The position numbers and the translations under genes are program-made. The notes below the pieces were generated by a model, which saw only the letters and a list, made by a program, of their open reading frames with translations, did not search any database and was not told where the DNA came from. From NCBI RefSeq assembly GCF_014202995.1, contig NZ_JACHIA010000005.1, positions 310,001 to 374,000 of the forward strand: a DNA stretch of 64,000 nt, given 5' to 3'. Below are positions 43,395 through 51,747 of this stretch, one piece after another; the stretch's first letter is position 1, and every line of letters begins with the position of its first letter. Source of the DNA: Longimicrobium terrae (GTDB lineage Bacteria; Gemmatimonadota; Gemmatimonadetes; Longimicrobiales; Longimicrobiaceae).

Positions 43395-43600
43395 CGTGTC
43401 GTCCGGGAGGTGGTGCCGCGGCTCAGCAGCCAGAGCGCGGTCCCGCCGATGGCCAGGAGTTCCGCGGCTTGGTACGCAGAGTCCAGCCACGGCGCCGCCG
43501 GGCGGGACACGGCGGGATCGGCAAAGATCAGCGGAAGGACCTGGAACAGTCCAAGCACGACGGCAACCGCCAGGAGCAGCAGTCCGGAGAGGATTCGCAT
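43391..43600 (-). CDS. Small two-helix membrane protein within the cox-type operon
   Basis: The protein has 69 residues with two hydrophobic helices (residues about 4-26 and 45-60) separated by a Pro-rich loop. It starts 17 bases after the CoxG-like stop and overlaps the FAD subunit start, so it is part of the operon. I do not recognise the family. It could tether the hydroxylase to the membrane together with the CoxG-like protein. Confidence 0.6.
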   Translation of the reverse strand: MRILSGLLLLAVAVVLGLFQVLPLIFADPAVSRPAAPWLDSAYQAAELLAIGGTALWLLSRGTTSRTTR

Positions 43601-43617
43601 GTTCGGCTGGTGGCGGT

Positions 43618-44082
43618 TCAGGCGGGCTCGGAAGCGGCCAGGCGTGCCTCAAGCTCTTTGTTCAACGCGTCCAGTCCCTGGCGCGTCAGCATCTTCGCCA
43701 CCTGGTCCAGCAGCCGCTGTCCCACGCCCGCAACCTTGCCGCCGACCGCCAGGTCCGCGTGGTAGCGCATGCGCGTCCCCTCATCCACCTCATCCAGGTT
43801 CACCGTGGCGCTGCCGCGGGTAAAGCCCAGCGCGCCCTTGCTTTCCACGTTCATCACGTAGCTCTGCGGGTGCACCACGTCGGAGAGCTTGACGTTGAGC
43901 GACCACTCCGCCGCGGTCACCGGCCCCACGCCGATGCGGATGACGCCCTTGTAGGCGCCGTCCTCCGTCAGGGTGAGCTGGCGGGCGCCGGGCATGGCCT
44001 TGGCCAGCACCTCGGGGTCCTGCAGCAGCCCCCACACGGTTTCGCGCGGGCCGGAAAAGGTGTGCTCGCCGTCGACGATCAT
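43618..44082 (-). CDS. CoxG-like SRPBCC protein
   Basis: The protein has 154 residues. The START/SRPBCC-type fold is indicated by FSGPRETVWGLLQDPEVLAKAMPG at the start, typical of CoxG. Family members help recruit the CO dehydrogenase or related enzyme to the membrane. The C-terminal helix LLDQVAKMLTRQGLDALNKE is amphipathic. It is 171 bases beyond the large subunit stop. A role as membrane-docking factor is inferred from CoxG. Confidence 0.82.
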   Translation of the reverse strand: MIVDGEHTFSGPRETVWGLLQDPEVLAKAMPGARQLTLTEDGAYKGVIRIGVGPVTAAEWSLNVKLSDVVHPQSYVMNVESKGALGFTRGSATVNLDEVDEGTRMRYHADLAVGGKVAGVGQRLLDQVAKMLTRQGLDALNKELEARLAASEPA

Positions 44083-44253
44083 GGACCGGTGGGGCTGGGA
44101 GGAAAAAACACGAATCCGCCGTGACGGCCGGGGCGGAAAAGGAGAGAAACGCGGCGTGGATCAGCAGCGGCGGCTTAAGTACGTTCCGGCGAAAGCCGCC
44201 GGATCAGCGGTGTTGTCGCGAGCGGATGGTCTGTTCCATCGGACAATCCGTGA

Positions 44254-46638
44254 TCAATCCGCGGCGATGGCCGACTCGTCGGCGATTACGGGGCGCGCGG
44301 CGGCGGGGCCGGCGGCCTGCAGCAGCTCGAACAGGCGGCTGGGGCTCAGCGGGATTTCGCGGATTTCCAGCGCCAGGTGCGGCAGCGCGTCCTCGATGGC
44401 CTGCGCGAACGCGGCGCCGGTGGGAATGCACCCGGCCTCGCCCACGCCCTTCAATCCCAAAGGGTTGAGCGGCGCGGCGGTTTCGCGGTGCGCCATCTCC
44501 ACCCGCGGCACGTCCAGCGCGGTCGGCAGCAGGTAATCCGCGAACGATGCGTTCAGAAGCTGCCCGCCCTCGTCGTAGATCAGCTGCTCGTAAAAGGCGT
44601 TGCCGATGCCGTGCGCCACGCCGCCCTGCACCTGCCCGGCGACGATGACGGGGTTGATCAGCTTGCCGCAGTCGTGCACCACGATGTAGCGGTCGATGCG
44701 GACGATGGCGGTTTCCGGATCGACCTCCACCACCATCGCGTGCACGCCGCTGGCCGTGCTGCCGTGGTCCGGGCCGAAGTACGCCGTCGCTTCCAGCCCG
44801 GGCTCCGTCCCGGGGATCACCGCGCCGCGCAGCGGGTTGGCGTGCCCCGCCAGCTGCCCGAAGCCGATGGCGCGCGACGGATCCGCCGTGACCCGCACCG
44901 TCCCGTGATGCAGCTCCACCTCGTCCACGGTGGAACCCAGCACGCGCGCGCCCACCTCCAGCACCTTGCGCCGGACGATGGTCGCCGACTCGTGGCACGC
45001 GCTTCCCGCCACCACCGCGCCGCGGCTGGCGAACGTCCCCGTCCCCCAGCCGAACTCGCGCGTGTCGCCGGTGACCACGTTCACGTCGCCCACGTTCACG
45101 TCCAGCACCTCGGCCACGATCTGCGCGAACGCCGTGTAGTGCCCCTGCCCCTGCGTCCCCAATCCCGTCGCCACGCGCACGCGGCCGCTGGGCTCGATGG
45201 TGACGCGCGCGCCCTCGTACGGCCCGATCCCCGTTCCCTCGACGTAGCTTACGATCCCCATCCCGATGAACCGCCCCTCCGCGCGCGCCGCTTCCTGCTC
45301 GGCGCGAAAGGTGTGGCGGCCCACGATGTCCAGCGCGGCTTCCAGCGCCGGGGCGTAGTTGCCGCTGTCGTAGTAGAGGGGCGCGAAGTCCTGAAACAGG
45401 ATCTGGAACGTGTGCGGAAACACGTCGCTGCGCAGGTAGTTGCGGCGGCGGATCTCCTGCGGGCTGAGGCCGAGTTCGCGCGCGGCGATGTCCAGCAGCC
45501 GCTCCATCACAAACACGCCGTGCTGCCGCCCCGCGCCGCGCACCGGCGTCACCGTCGTCCGGTTCGTAAATACCGCGCGGAATTCGCTGTGGTAGGCGGG
45601 AACGTCGTACGGGCCCAGCAGCGTGCACTGGCTGTTGATGGGAACGGTCAATCCGTACGGATCGTACGCGCCGGTGTCATGCCAGAAGAAGTCGCGGATG
45701 CCCAGGATCCTGCCGTCGCGGCTGAGGGCCATCTCCGCGTGGTGGATCTGCGAGCGCTCCTGCGTGGTGGCAAAGAAGTTCTCCTGCCGGTCTTCCACCC
45801 ACTTCACCGGCCGGCCCAGGCGGATGGCGGCCCAGGGGACGAGCACTTCTTCGGGATAGAACATCATGATCTTGGGCCCGAAGCCGCCGCCCACGAATGG
45901 CGCCACCACGCGCACCTGCGATTCCAGCAGCCCCAGCATCCGCGCCAGTCCGTTGCGGATGGGGATGGGCGCCTGCGTCGTATCCCAGACGGTCAGTTCC
46001 TCCGCGCGCACGTCCCACCGGGCCACGACGGCGCGGTTCTCCATGGCCGCCGCCGCGCCGCGGTCGTAGTGAAAGCGGCGGTTGATGACGAGTTCGGCGC
46101 CCTCGATCGCCTTGTCGTAATCCCCGTGCTTCTGCACCACGTGCGCGGCCAGATTGGTGCCCAGCTGCGGATGCAGGACGGGCGCATCCGGGAGCAGCGC
46201 GGCCTCCAGATCGACGGCCACCTCCAGCGGCTCCGCGTCCACGATGACGTCCGCCGCCGCGTCTTCGGCGATGTAGCGGCTTTCGGCGAGGACCATTGCG
46301 ATGGCCTCGCCCACGTGGCGCAGGCGGTCCTTGGCCAGCGGCACCTGTGACGCCTGGTTGAAGATCAATCCTTCCACCGGCGGCGGGGGAACGAGCAGCG
46401 GCCCGGGCTGCCAGTAATCCCCCAGCATCTCGGCGGTGATGACGGCCACCACGCCGGGCCGCTCCAGCGCGGCGGAGGTGTCCACGCCGTGCAGGATGGC
46501 GTGTGCGTAGTCGCTGCGCACGAACGCGACGTGCAGCATCCCCTCGAGATGCACGTCATCCACGAAAAGCGCGTTTCCCGTCAGCAGCCGGTGATCTTCG
46601 TTGCGCGGCGGCGACTGGCCCACGTGGCCGCGGTTCAT
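44254..46638 (-). CDS. Molybdopterin-binding large subunit of molybdenum hydroxylase (CoxL-like)
   Basis: The protein has 794 residues from ATG 46638, overlapping the small subunit stop by four bases. Cofactor motifs include GGGFGPKIMMFYPEE (near 250), VRGAGRQHG (near 366) and the C-terminal GVGEAG with the catalytic Glu. True form-I CO dehydrogenases have AYRCSFR and form II AYRGAGR at the 366 position; here it is VRGAGR, so a CO substrate is unlikely and a heterocycle or aldehyde hydroxylase is more plausible. The frame running back to 47634 is repeat DNA and not coding. Confidence 0.9.
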   Translation of the reverse strand: MNRGHVGQSPPRNEDHRLLTGNALFVDDVHLEGMLHVAFVRSDYAHAILHGVDTSAALERPGVVAVITAEMLGDYWQPGPLLVPPPPVEGLIFNQASQVPLAKDRLRHVGEAIAMVLAESRYIAEDAAADVIVDAEPLEVAVDLEAALLPDAPVLHPQLGTNLAAHVVQKHGDYDKAIEGAELVINRRFHYDRGAAAAMENRAVVARWDVRAEELTVWDTTQAPIPIRNGLARMLGLLESQVRVVAPFVGGGFGPKIMMFYPEEVLVPWAAIRLGRPVKWVEDRQENFFATTQERSQIHHAEMALSRDGRILGIRDFFWHDTGAYDPYGLTVPINSQCTLLGPYDVPAYHSEFRAVFTNRTTVTPVRGAGRQHGVFVMERLLDIAARELGLSPQEIRRRNYLRSDVFPHTFQILFQDFAPLYYDSGNYAPALEAALDIVGRHTFRAEQEAARAEGRFIGMGIVSYVEGTGIGPYEGARVTIEPSGRVRVATGLGTQGQGHYTAFAQIVAEVLDVNVGDVNVVTGDTREFGWGTGTFASRGAVVAGSACHESATIVRRKVLEVGARVLGSTVDEVELHHGTVRVTADPSRAIGFGQLAGHANPLRGAVIPGTEPGLEATAYFGPDHGSTASGVHAMVVEVDPETAIVRIDRYIVVHDCGKLINPVIVAGQVQGGVAHGIGNAFYEQLIYDEGGQLLNASFADYLLPTALDVPRVEMAHRETAAPLNPLGLKGVGEAGCIPTGAAFAQAIEDALPHLALEIREIPLSPSRLFELLQAAGPAAARPVIADESAIAAD

Positions 46639-47126
46639 CCCGCGCTCCCGGCGGCGGCGCGTTCGGCGGCGAGCTGAACGGCCTCGACGATGTTCTGGTA
46701 GCCGGTGCAGCGGCACAGGTTTCCGGACAGCGCCTCGCGGATGGTGTGCTCGTCGGGCGAGGGCTCGTCGCGGAGGAAGGGGATCATCGACATCAGAATG
46801 CCCGGCGTGCAGAAGCCGCACTGCAGCCCGTGCGCGTCGCGAAACGCCTGCTGCAGCGGGTGCAGCGTGCCGTCCTTGGCGGCGAGCCCTTCCACCGTGC
46901 CCACTTCGGCGCCGTCGGCCTGCACGGCCAGGACCAGGCACGAGCGCACGGATTCGCCGTCCACCATGACGGTGCACGCTCCGCAGACGCCGTGTTCGCA
47001 GCCCACGTGCGTGCCCGTAAGGCGCAGGTCGTGGCGCAGAAAGTCGCTCAGCAGCAGGCGCGGCTCCACCGCGCGCTGGTACGGAACGCCGTTGACGGAG
47101 AGGGAAATCTCCACCGGTTGCTGCAT
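46635..47126 (-). CDS. 2Fe-2S small subunit of molybdenum hydroxylase (CoxS-like)
   Basis: The protein has 163 residues from ATG 47126. The plant-type cluster motif is GCEHGVCGACTVMVDGE..C, and the second cluster is built by CGFCTPG and NLCRCTGY. The first gene of the operon, it passes electrons from molybdenum to FAD. The ATG lies close to the left edge of a repeat-laden upstream region. Confidence 0.93.
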   Translation of the reverse strand: MQQPVEISLSVNGVPYQRAVEPRLLLSDFLRHDLRLTGTHVGCEHGVCGACTVMVDGESVRSCLVLAVQADGAEVGTVEGLAAKDGTLHPLQQAFRDAHGLQCGFCTPGILMSMIPFLRDEPSPDEHTIREALSGNLCRCTGYQNIVEAVQLAAERAAAGSAG

Positions 47127-47313
47127 GGGCGTGCGCCGGGGATGGAAGGAATCCGCGCGGGTCCGGGGCGGGAGGGGAGAGCCGCCGGGCGTGGCAGGAG
47201 CAGCCGCGTGGGAGGGAACAGATACGGAGCAGGCCGCCCCGTGGCAAGTGTAACGGGTGTTTACGGCCGCCCGTTGTGCGGCGCCCCTGCTCGAGCACGA
47301 AAGTTCGCGTCGA

Positions 47314-47372
47314 TACCCCCGCGTACCTCCGCGACCCCCCGCGTCCTCGCGTCCTCCGCGTGAGGGCAGTTT
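47314..47372. repeat. Dispersed family C repeat (inverse orientation)
   Basis: CCCCCGCGTACCTCCGCGAC and CCTCGCGTCCTCCGCGTGAG read as the reverse of the copies at 16486 and 59727. Confidence 0.7.
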
Positions 47373-47403
47373 GCGGAGGCTGGGCGGTGGATGAACCGCT
47401 GGG

Positions 47404-47586
47404 GCGACTGAAGTCGCGGCAACAACGGCGCAAAGTCCGCCTGCGCGGACTGCGGTGGCGGCTCTGGTGTGGTCCGGCCGGGATCGGCGCGCCGCCGTCA
47501 CCAACAGACGGACGCCGCGCAGCCGCCATCCAGGAGCGAATGAATTCGCCGCTGGAACAGCACGAAGTCCGCCTTCGCGGACTGTG
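47404..47586. repeat. Dispersed family B repeat cluster (copy 3)
   Basis: It opens with GCGACTGAAGTCGC and AGTCCGCCTGCGCGGACT and closes with GAGCGAATGAATTCGCCGCT and AGTCCGCCTTCGCGGACT. The spacer between halves is longer than in other copies. Confidence 0.85.
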
Positions 47587-47769
47587 GCCGCCAGTCTCAC
47601 GCGGTGCGGGCCGGCGCTGCGCTCGGGATGACAAAACGTACCTCGTTCATCACGAGACAGCCTCGCTCTCAAACAGGCGAGCAAAGAACAGCGGTGCGCG
47701 GAGGACGCGGGGCGCCTACGTTGTTCATCCGCCTCGCGGTCCCTTCCTCCTCCTCTTCCCGCCGCTCCC

Positions 47770-49275
47770 ATGACTGAAAACGCATCCCCCCCGATCGTCC
47801 AGCGCGCGGCCGGGTTCGCGGACCGCATCGCCGTTGTGGCGGAAAACGGCACGCTCACCTACGCGGACCTGCTGGACGCATCCGCCCGCGTAGCGGCCGC
47901 GCTGCTGGACGGCCGGCCCTCGCTGGACGGCGCGCGCGTCGCGTTTCTGACGCCTCCGGGATGGGAGTACGTGGCGGTGCAGTGGGGCGTGTGGCGGGCC
48001 GGGGGCGTGGCCGTGCCGCTCGCCGTCTCGCATCCCGAGGTGGAACTGGAGTACGTGGTGCGCGACGCGGACGCGGAAGCCGTCATCGTCCATGCGGAGT
48101 TCTCGGATGTGCTGCGGCCCGTGGCGGAGCGCGCGGAACGGCGCTTTCTGTCGGTCGAGGACGCGCTCGCCGCCGCGCCGGTGCCCATGCCTGACGTGGC
48201 GGCAGACGGTGCGGCGATGATCATCTACACCAGCGGCACCACCGGCCGTCCCAAGGGCGTGGTGAGCACGCACGCCAACCTGCGCGCGCAGGTGACCACG
48301 CTGGTGGATGCGTGGGGATGGACGGCGGACGACCGCACGCTGCTCATCCTTCCGCTGCACCACGTGCACGGCATCGTAAACGTGCTGTGCTGCGCGATGT
48401 GGGCCGGTGCGGTGTGCGAAGTCCTCCCCCGCTTCGACGCCGACGAGACCTGGCGCACCATCGAGAGCGGCCGGCTGACGCTGCTCATGGCCGTGCCCAC
48501 CGTCTACCGGCGCCTGATCACCGCCTTTGACGCCGCGGATGAGCAGCGGCGCGAGCGGATGGCGGCCGGGTGCCGCGGCATGCGGCTGATGGTGTCGGGG
48601 AGCGCCGCGTTGCCGGTGCAGATGCTGGAGCGGTGGCGGGAGATCAGCGGCCACACGCTGCTGGAGCGCTACGGGATGACGGAGATCGGGATGGCGCTCA
48701 GCAACCCGCTGCACGGCGAGCGGCGCCCCGGCTCCGTCGGCGTGCCGCTCCCGTCCGTCGATACGCGCGTGGTGGACGACGAGGGCGTTCCGGTGGATGC
48801 GGGGACGCCGGGCGACCTGGAGATCCGCGGGCCCAGCGTGTTCGGCGAGTACTGGCGCCGGCCGGAAGCCACGGCCGAGGCGTTTCGCGACGGATGGTTC
48901 CGCAGCGGCGACGTGGCGGTGGTGGAGGACGGCTACTACCGCCTGCTGGGCCGCCGCAGCGTGGACATCATCAAGACGGGCGGATTCAAGGTGTCCGCGC
49001 TGGAGATCGAGGAGGTGCTGCGCGAGCACCCGTCCATCGGCGAGTGCGCGGTGGTGGGGATGGAGGACGAGGAGTGGGGCGAGCGCGTCTGCGTGGCGGT
49101 CGAGGCGGCCGGCGCGGAGGGCGTGCCTCCGCTCGCCGAGTTGCAGGCGTGGGCGCGGCAGCGGCTTGCGCCCTACAAGCTCCCCCGCGACCTGCGCGTG
49201 GTGGACGCCCTTCCGCGCAACGCCATGGGCAAGGTGATGAAACCCGAGGTAGCCAAGTTCTTTGCCCAGCGCTGA
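47770..49275 (+). CDS. Acyl-CoA synthetase, malonyl-CoA synthetase-like
   Basis: The protein has 501 residues. The AMP-binding signature IIYTSGTTGRPKGV lies at about 155-168, with ERYGMTE, YYRLLGRRSVDIIKTGGFKVS and the C-terminal catalytic Lys in NAMGKVMK. The short length and the GVPLPSVDTRV region resemble malonate-activating enzymes (MatB/ACSF3). It forms an acyl-adenylate, then acyl-CoA, in the cytoplasm. Substrate preference is a guess from similarity. Confidence 0.88.
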   Translation: MTENASPPIVQRAAGFADRIAVVAENGTLTYADLLDASARVAAALLDGRPSLDGARVAFLTPPGWEYVAVQWGVWRAGGVAVPLAVSHPEVELEYVVRDADAEAVIVHAEFSDVLRPVAERAERRFLSVEDALAAAPVPMPDVAADGAAMIIYTSGTTGRPKGVVSTHANLRAQVTTLVDAWGWTADDRTLLILPLHHVHGIVNVLCCAMWAGAVCEVLPRFDADETWRTIESGRLTLLMAVPTVYRRLITAFDAADEQRRERMAAGCRGMRLMVSGSAALPVQMLERWREISGHTLLERYGMTEIGMALSNPLHGERRPGSVGVPLPSVDTRVVDDEGVPVDAGTPGDLEIRGPSVFGEYWRRPEATAEAFRDGWFRSGDVAVVEDGYYRLLGRRSVDIIKTGGFKVSALEIEEVLREHPSIGECAVVGMEDEEWGERVCVAVEAAGAEGVPPLAELQAWARQRLAPYKLPRDLRVVDALPRNAMGKVMKPEVAKFFAQR

Positions 49276-49354
49276 CGGGAAAAATCCGTCTTGTAAATCA
49301 GCCGACGCACCGTTAGCTTTGGTGCACGTCATCCCCGGATGTGTTCGCGAAAGC

Positions 49355-49397
49355 GTTCCTCCGGCCCCCCTCGGTCCGCGGGCCGGGGGGTTTTTTT
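49355..49397 (+). terminator. Strong GC-rich terminator after acyl-CoA synthetase
   Basis: CCCCCC pairs with GGGGGG around an inner stem CGGTCC-GC-GGGCCG, and TTTTTTT follows. It isolates the NYN gene, whose ATG is 18 bases further on. Confidence 0.85.
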
Positions 49398-49414
49398 GTC
49401 CCCAGGTTTCGGGT

Positions 49415-50065
49415 ATGACAAAAAAAGTTTCTTTCCTGGTGGACGGTTTCAACGTCTACCACTCGCTCTCCGAGCTTCAGCGCAGGAATGTGCCCCATGT
49501 AAAGTGGCTTGACCTGCGCACGTTGTGTCAGGGCTACCTGCAGGCGGTTCGCAACGAACTGGGCGAGAGAGTTGAGTTGGCCAACGTGTACTATTTCTCC
49601 GCGCTTGCGGAGCACTTGACCGCTCGGAAGCCGGACGTAGTCGCACGACACAGGGCGTACATCAAAGCCTTGGAGTCGTCTGGTGTGAGAGTTCAGCTCT
49701 CGCAATTCAAGAAGAAAGACGTCCGGTGCCCTGTCTGCGGAGAAACGTTCGCCCGGTTTGAGGAGAAGGAAACCGACGTGGCGATCGGCCTGAAGCTGGT
49801 TGAGGTTCTGGCAACAAATGAATGCCAGACGGTCGTGCTTGTAACCGGAGACACAGACATGATGCCGGCGATTTCAACGGCTCGTCGCCTGTTTCGCCAG
49901 TGTCCCATCGGCGTCGCCTTCCCGTTTCTCAGACATAACCGGGCGCTCGCCGAACGTGCGGATTACAGCTTCAAGATCGATCAGCGTGCCATCACAAAGG
50001 CGCAGTTCCCGGAGCGGGTGGCTCTCACGGATGGTGCGATGATCGTGCGTCCCGCCGGTTGGTAA
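49415..50065 (+). CDS. NYN-domain (PIN-like) ribonuclease
   Basis: The protein has 216 residues from ATG 49415. The NYN acids are in FLVDGFNVYHS, KETDVAIGLKLVE and VTGDTDMMPAI, a four-Asp metal site. A CPVCGETF element in the middle suggests a zinc knuckle. It is presumably a cytoplasmic RNA-cleaving enzyme of the LabA/DUF88 group. Codon use and composition are less GC-rich than in the neighbours and the gene stands alone, so it was probably acquired and could be defensive. Confidence 0.85.
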   Translation: MTKKVSFLVDGFNVYHSLSELQRRNVPHVKWLDLRTLCQGYLQAVRNELGERVELANVYYFSALAEHLTARKPDVVARHRAYIKALESSGVRVQLSQFKKKDVRCPVCGETFARFEEKETDVAIGLKLVEVLATNECQTVVLVTGDTDMMPAISTARRLFRQCPIGVAFPFLRHNRALAERADYSFKIDQRAITKAQFPERVALTDGAMIVRPAGW

Positions 50066-50405
50066 TCATCCTGATTGGTGCGTTCTCACGCGTTCGCGGC
50101 CCAATGAGTCTGGTGCCGCGCGACGTATCCTGAGCGAATGAATCCGCCGCTCAAACCGCGGGAACCCCTGACCCGGCGCTATTCGCGCGCCGTTCAGGGC
50201 TTCAACTGCGTCCCGTCCGCGCCGAACCCGAATCCGCACCGCGGTTGAAGCCCCGCACCGGACGCGCCAGCGGCCGGTGTCGGGGCTTTGCGCTGTTCGA
50301 GCGGCGGATTCATCCGCTCACGAGCGCGGCGTCGGTTCCCTTTCCCCGTCATCCGCTCAACGGACTCACCCGCCGGCCAGATTCTCAGGGTTCAGGCGCC
50401 GCCAC
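50066..50405. other. Gap filled by a MITE-like family A repeat
   Basis: No gene is present. The element at 50132-50319 occupies more than half of it. Confidence 0.6.
50132..50319. repeat. Family A repeat, complete element with inverted ends
   Basis: The left arm GAGCGAATGAATCCGCCGCT (continuing CAAAC) is inverted at the right end near 50295-50319 with two mismatches. The interior holds GTTGAAGCCCCGCACCGG and CGGTGTCGGGGCTT. It encodes no protein, and its size and ends fit a non-autonomous mobile element or a large REP/BIME. Partial copies lie at 3011 and 53353. Confidence 0.75.
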
Positions 50406-51293
50406 TCACGATCCGGCTCCCGTCGCCACACTCGCGTTTGACGCGCGGGTGGCGAACCCTCGCGCCTGCATCCACCAGACGAACGCATCCATCCAGTGAT
50501 CGCTGCTGGTGCCCTGCCGCTTCCTCCCGAACCCGTGCCCGCCGCCGCTGAACACGTGCACCTCCGGCCTGTGACCGGCGGTGCGCAGCGCATCGTGAAA
50601 GCGCTGGATGGGGGCGAGCGCCACCGCGTCGTCCTGCGTCCAGGCCATGAACATGGGCGGCAGCCGCGCGGGAATGGCCGGCATGTCGCCGAACGGCGCG
50701 CCGTAGATCATCACCGCAAAGCTGGGGCGCGCGGCCGAATCCGCCTGCAGCAGCGCCGCGCTGGTCACCATCGCCCCCGCTGAAAATCCCACCATCCCCA
50801 CGCGCTCCGGCCGAACGCCCCACTCCGCCGCCCGCGCGCGCACCACCCGCAGCGCCTGGATTCCGTCCGCGATGCCGTACTGGCCCACGGAATCCATGTT
50901 CATCCCCGGCGGAATCCCCTCGAAGTTCTTTTCGATCGTGCGGTACTTGAGCACGAACGCGGCGATCCCCCGCTCCTGCAGTGCGCGCGCGACGCTGTAG
51001 CCTTCGAGTTCGATCGCCTGCGCCACGAACGCGCCCCCGGACGCGATGATGACGCCCGTTCCCGTCGCCCTGGCCGGATCGGGAACAAAGGCCGTCAGCG
51101 TGGGCGTCGATACGTCGAACACGACGGTCCCCAGCGGCGTGTCTTCGATGACGCGCTCCCGGTGCGTCCAGTGCGCGGTGCCCGGCGGCGTGCCCGGCCA
51201 CACGTTCACCACCTGCTGCGCAGGCGCCGGCGCAGCCATCGACAGGACCAGCGCGAATGCGGCGGGTACGCAGAGCTTGATCGATCGCATCAT
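50406..51293 (-). CDS. Secreted alpha/beta-hydrolase (esterase, BD-FAE-like)
   Basis: The protein has 295 residues; ATG 51293 and 51290 are adjacent alternatives. The signal peptide ends at APAQQ. The oxyanion region is IIASGGAF (in place of HGGG), the nucleophile Ser is in VGFSAGAM, an acid candidate is in TQDDAVA and the His is in GGHGFG. This set fits acetyl xylan esterase/feruloyl esterase-like (BD-FAE) hydrolases acting in the periplasm or outside. The substrate is unknown. Confidence 0.85.
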   Translation of the reverse strand: MMRSIKLCVPAAFALVLSMAAPAPAQQVVNVWPGTPPGTAHWTHRERVIEDTPLGTVVFDVSTPTLTAFVPDPARATGTGVIIASGGAFVAQAIELEGYSVARALQERGIAAFVLKYRTIEKNFEGIPPGMNMDSVGQYGIADGIQALRVVRARAAEWGVRPERVGMVGFSAGAMVTSAALLQADSAARPSFAVMIYGAPFGDMPAIPARLPPMFMAWTQDDAVALAPIQRFHDALRTAGHRPEVHVFSGGGHGFGRKRQGTSSDHWMDAFVWWMQARGFATRASNASVATGAGS

Positions 51294-51438
51294 TGTCTCT
51301 GGATGAACGTGGAGATGAACCGGTCTGTAACTTCGAGCGCGGGCGTTGGGGACGACGAGAGTTCGCCGGATCACGGATGACGGTCTCGCCGGCAGAGGAT
51401 GATGATCGTGCTCCCGCCGGGTGAGCCGCCGGCGACCG

Positions 51439-51747
51439 TTATCCGCCCGGCAGAAAGCGCGAGCGGGCCATCAGCAGCGCCGTTTCCGCGGCGGCCACGT
51501 CCGGCTGGTCGCGCGACACCGCCTCCGCCGCGTCGTGCAGCGTATCGCGTGCCTGTTCCAGGATGGGGCGGGGGATGCCGTCCTCGATGCGGCCCGTGCG
51601 CCACGTTTCGCCCTGAAGCGCCTCGCGTGCATCGTTGATGCGGCCGTCGCGCAGGTCCATCAGCACGCGGTCGATCCACGCGATCAGGCTGGCGGTGGCC
51701 TGCGATCCGGTAAAGGTGGTGTGGGGATCGGCGGCTTCGTTGCTCAT
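51439..51747 (-). CDS. Small helical hypothetical protein coupled to the amidase
   Basis: The protein has 102 residues, helical and acidic, with no known motif. Its ATG at 51747 overlaps the amidase stop by four bases, so it is co-translated with it. A role as an amidase partner or regulator is possible but unsupported beyond position. Confidence 0.6.
   Translation of the reverse strand: MSNEAADPHTTFTGSQATASLIAWIDRVLMDLRDGRINDAREALQGETWRTGRIEDGIPRPILEQARDTLHDAAEAVSRDQPDVAAAETALLMARSRFLPGG

Larger units (their letters stand above)
47127..47769. other. Repeat-rich divergent gap between the hydroxylase operon and acyl-CoA synthetase
   Basis: I see no gene. It holds family C (47314-47372) and family B (47404-47586) repeats. 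Divergent promoters must lie at its edges. Confidence 0.6.

Noticed and set aside
44377-46350. 657-codon plus-strand frame opposite the molybdopterin subunit
   Set aside because: Amino acid content is typical of antisense frames in GC-rich DNA, while the minus strand carries all cofactor motifs.
46639-47634. N-terminal extension of the molybdopterin subunit
   Set aside because: It overlaps the 2Fe-2S gene and translates family B repeat DNA; homologous proteins begin close to MNRGHVGQSP.
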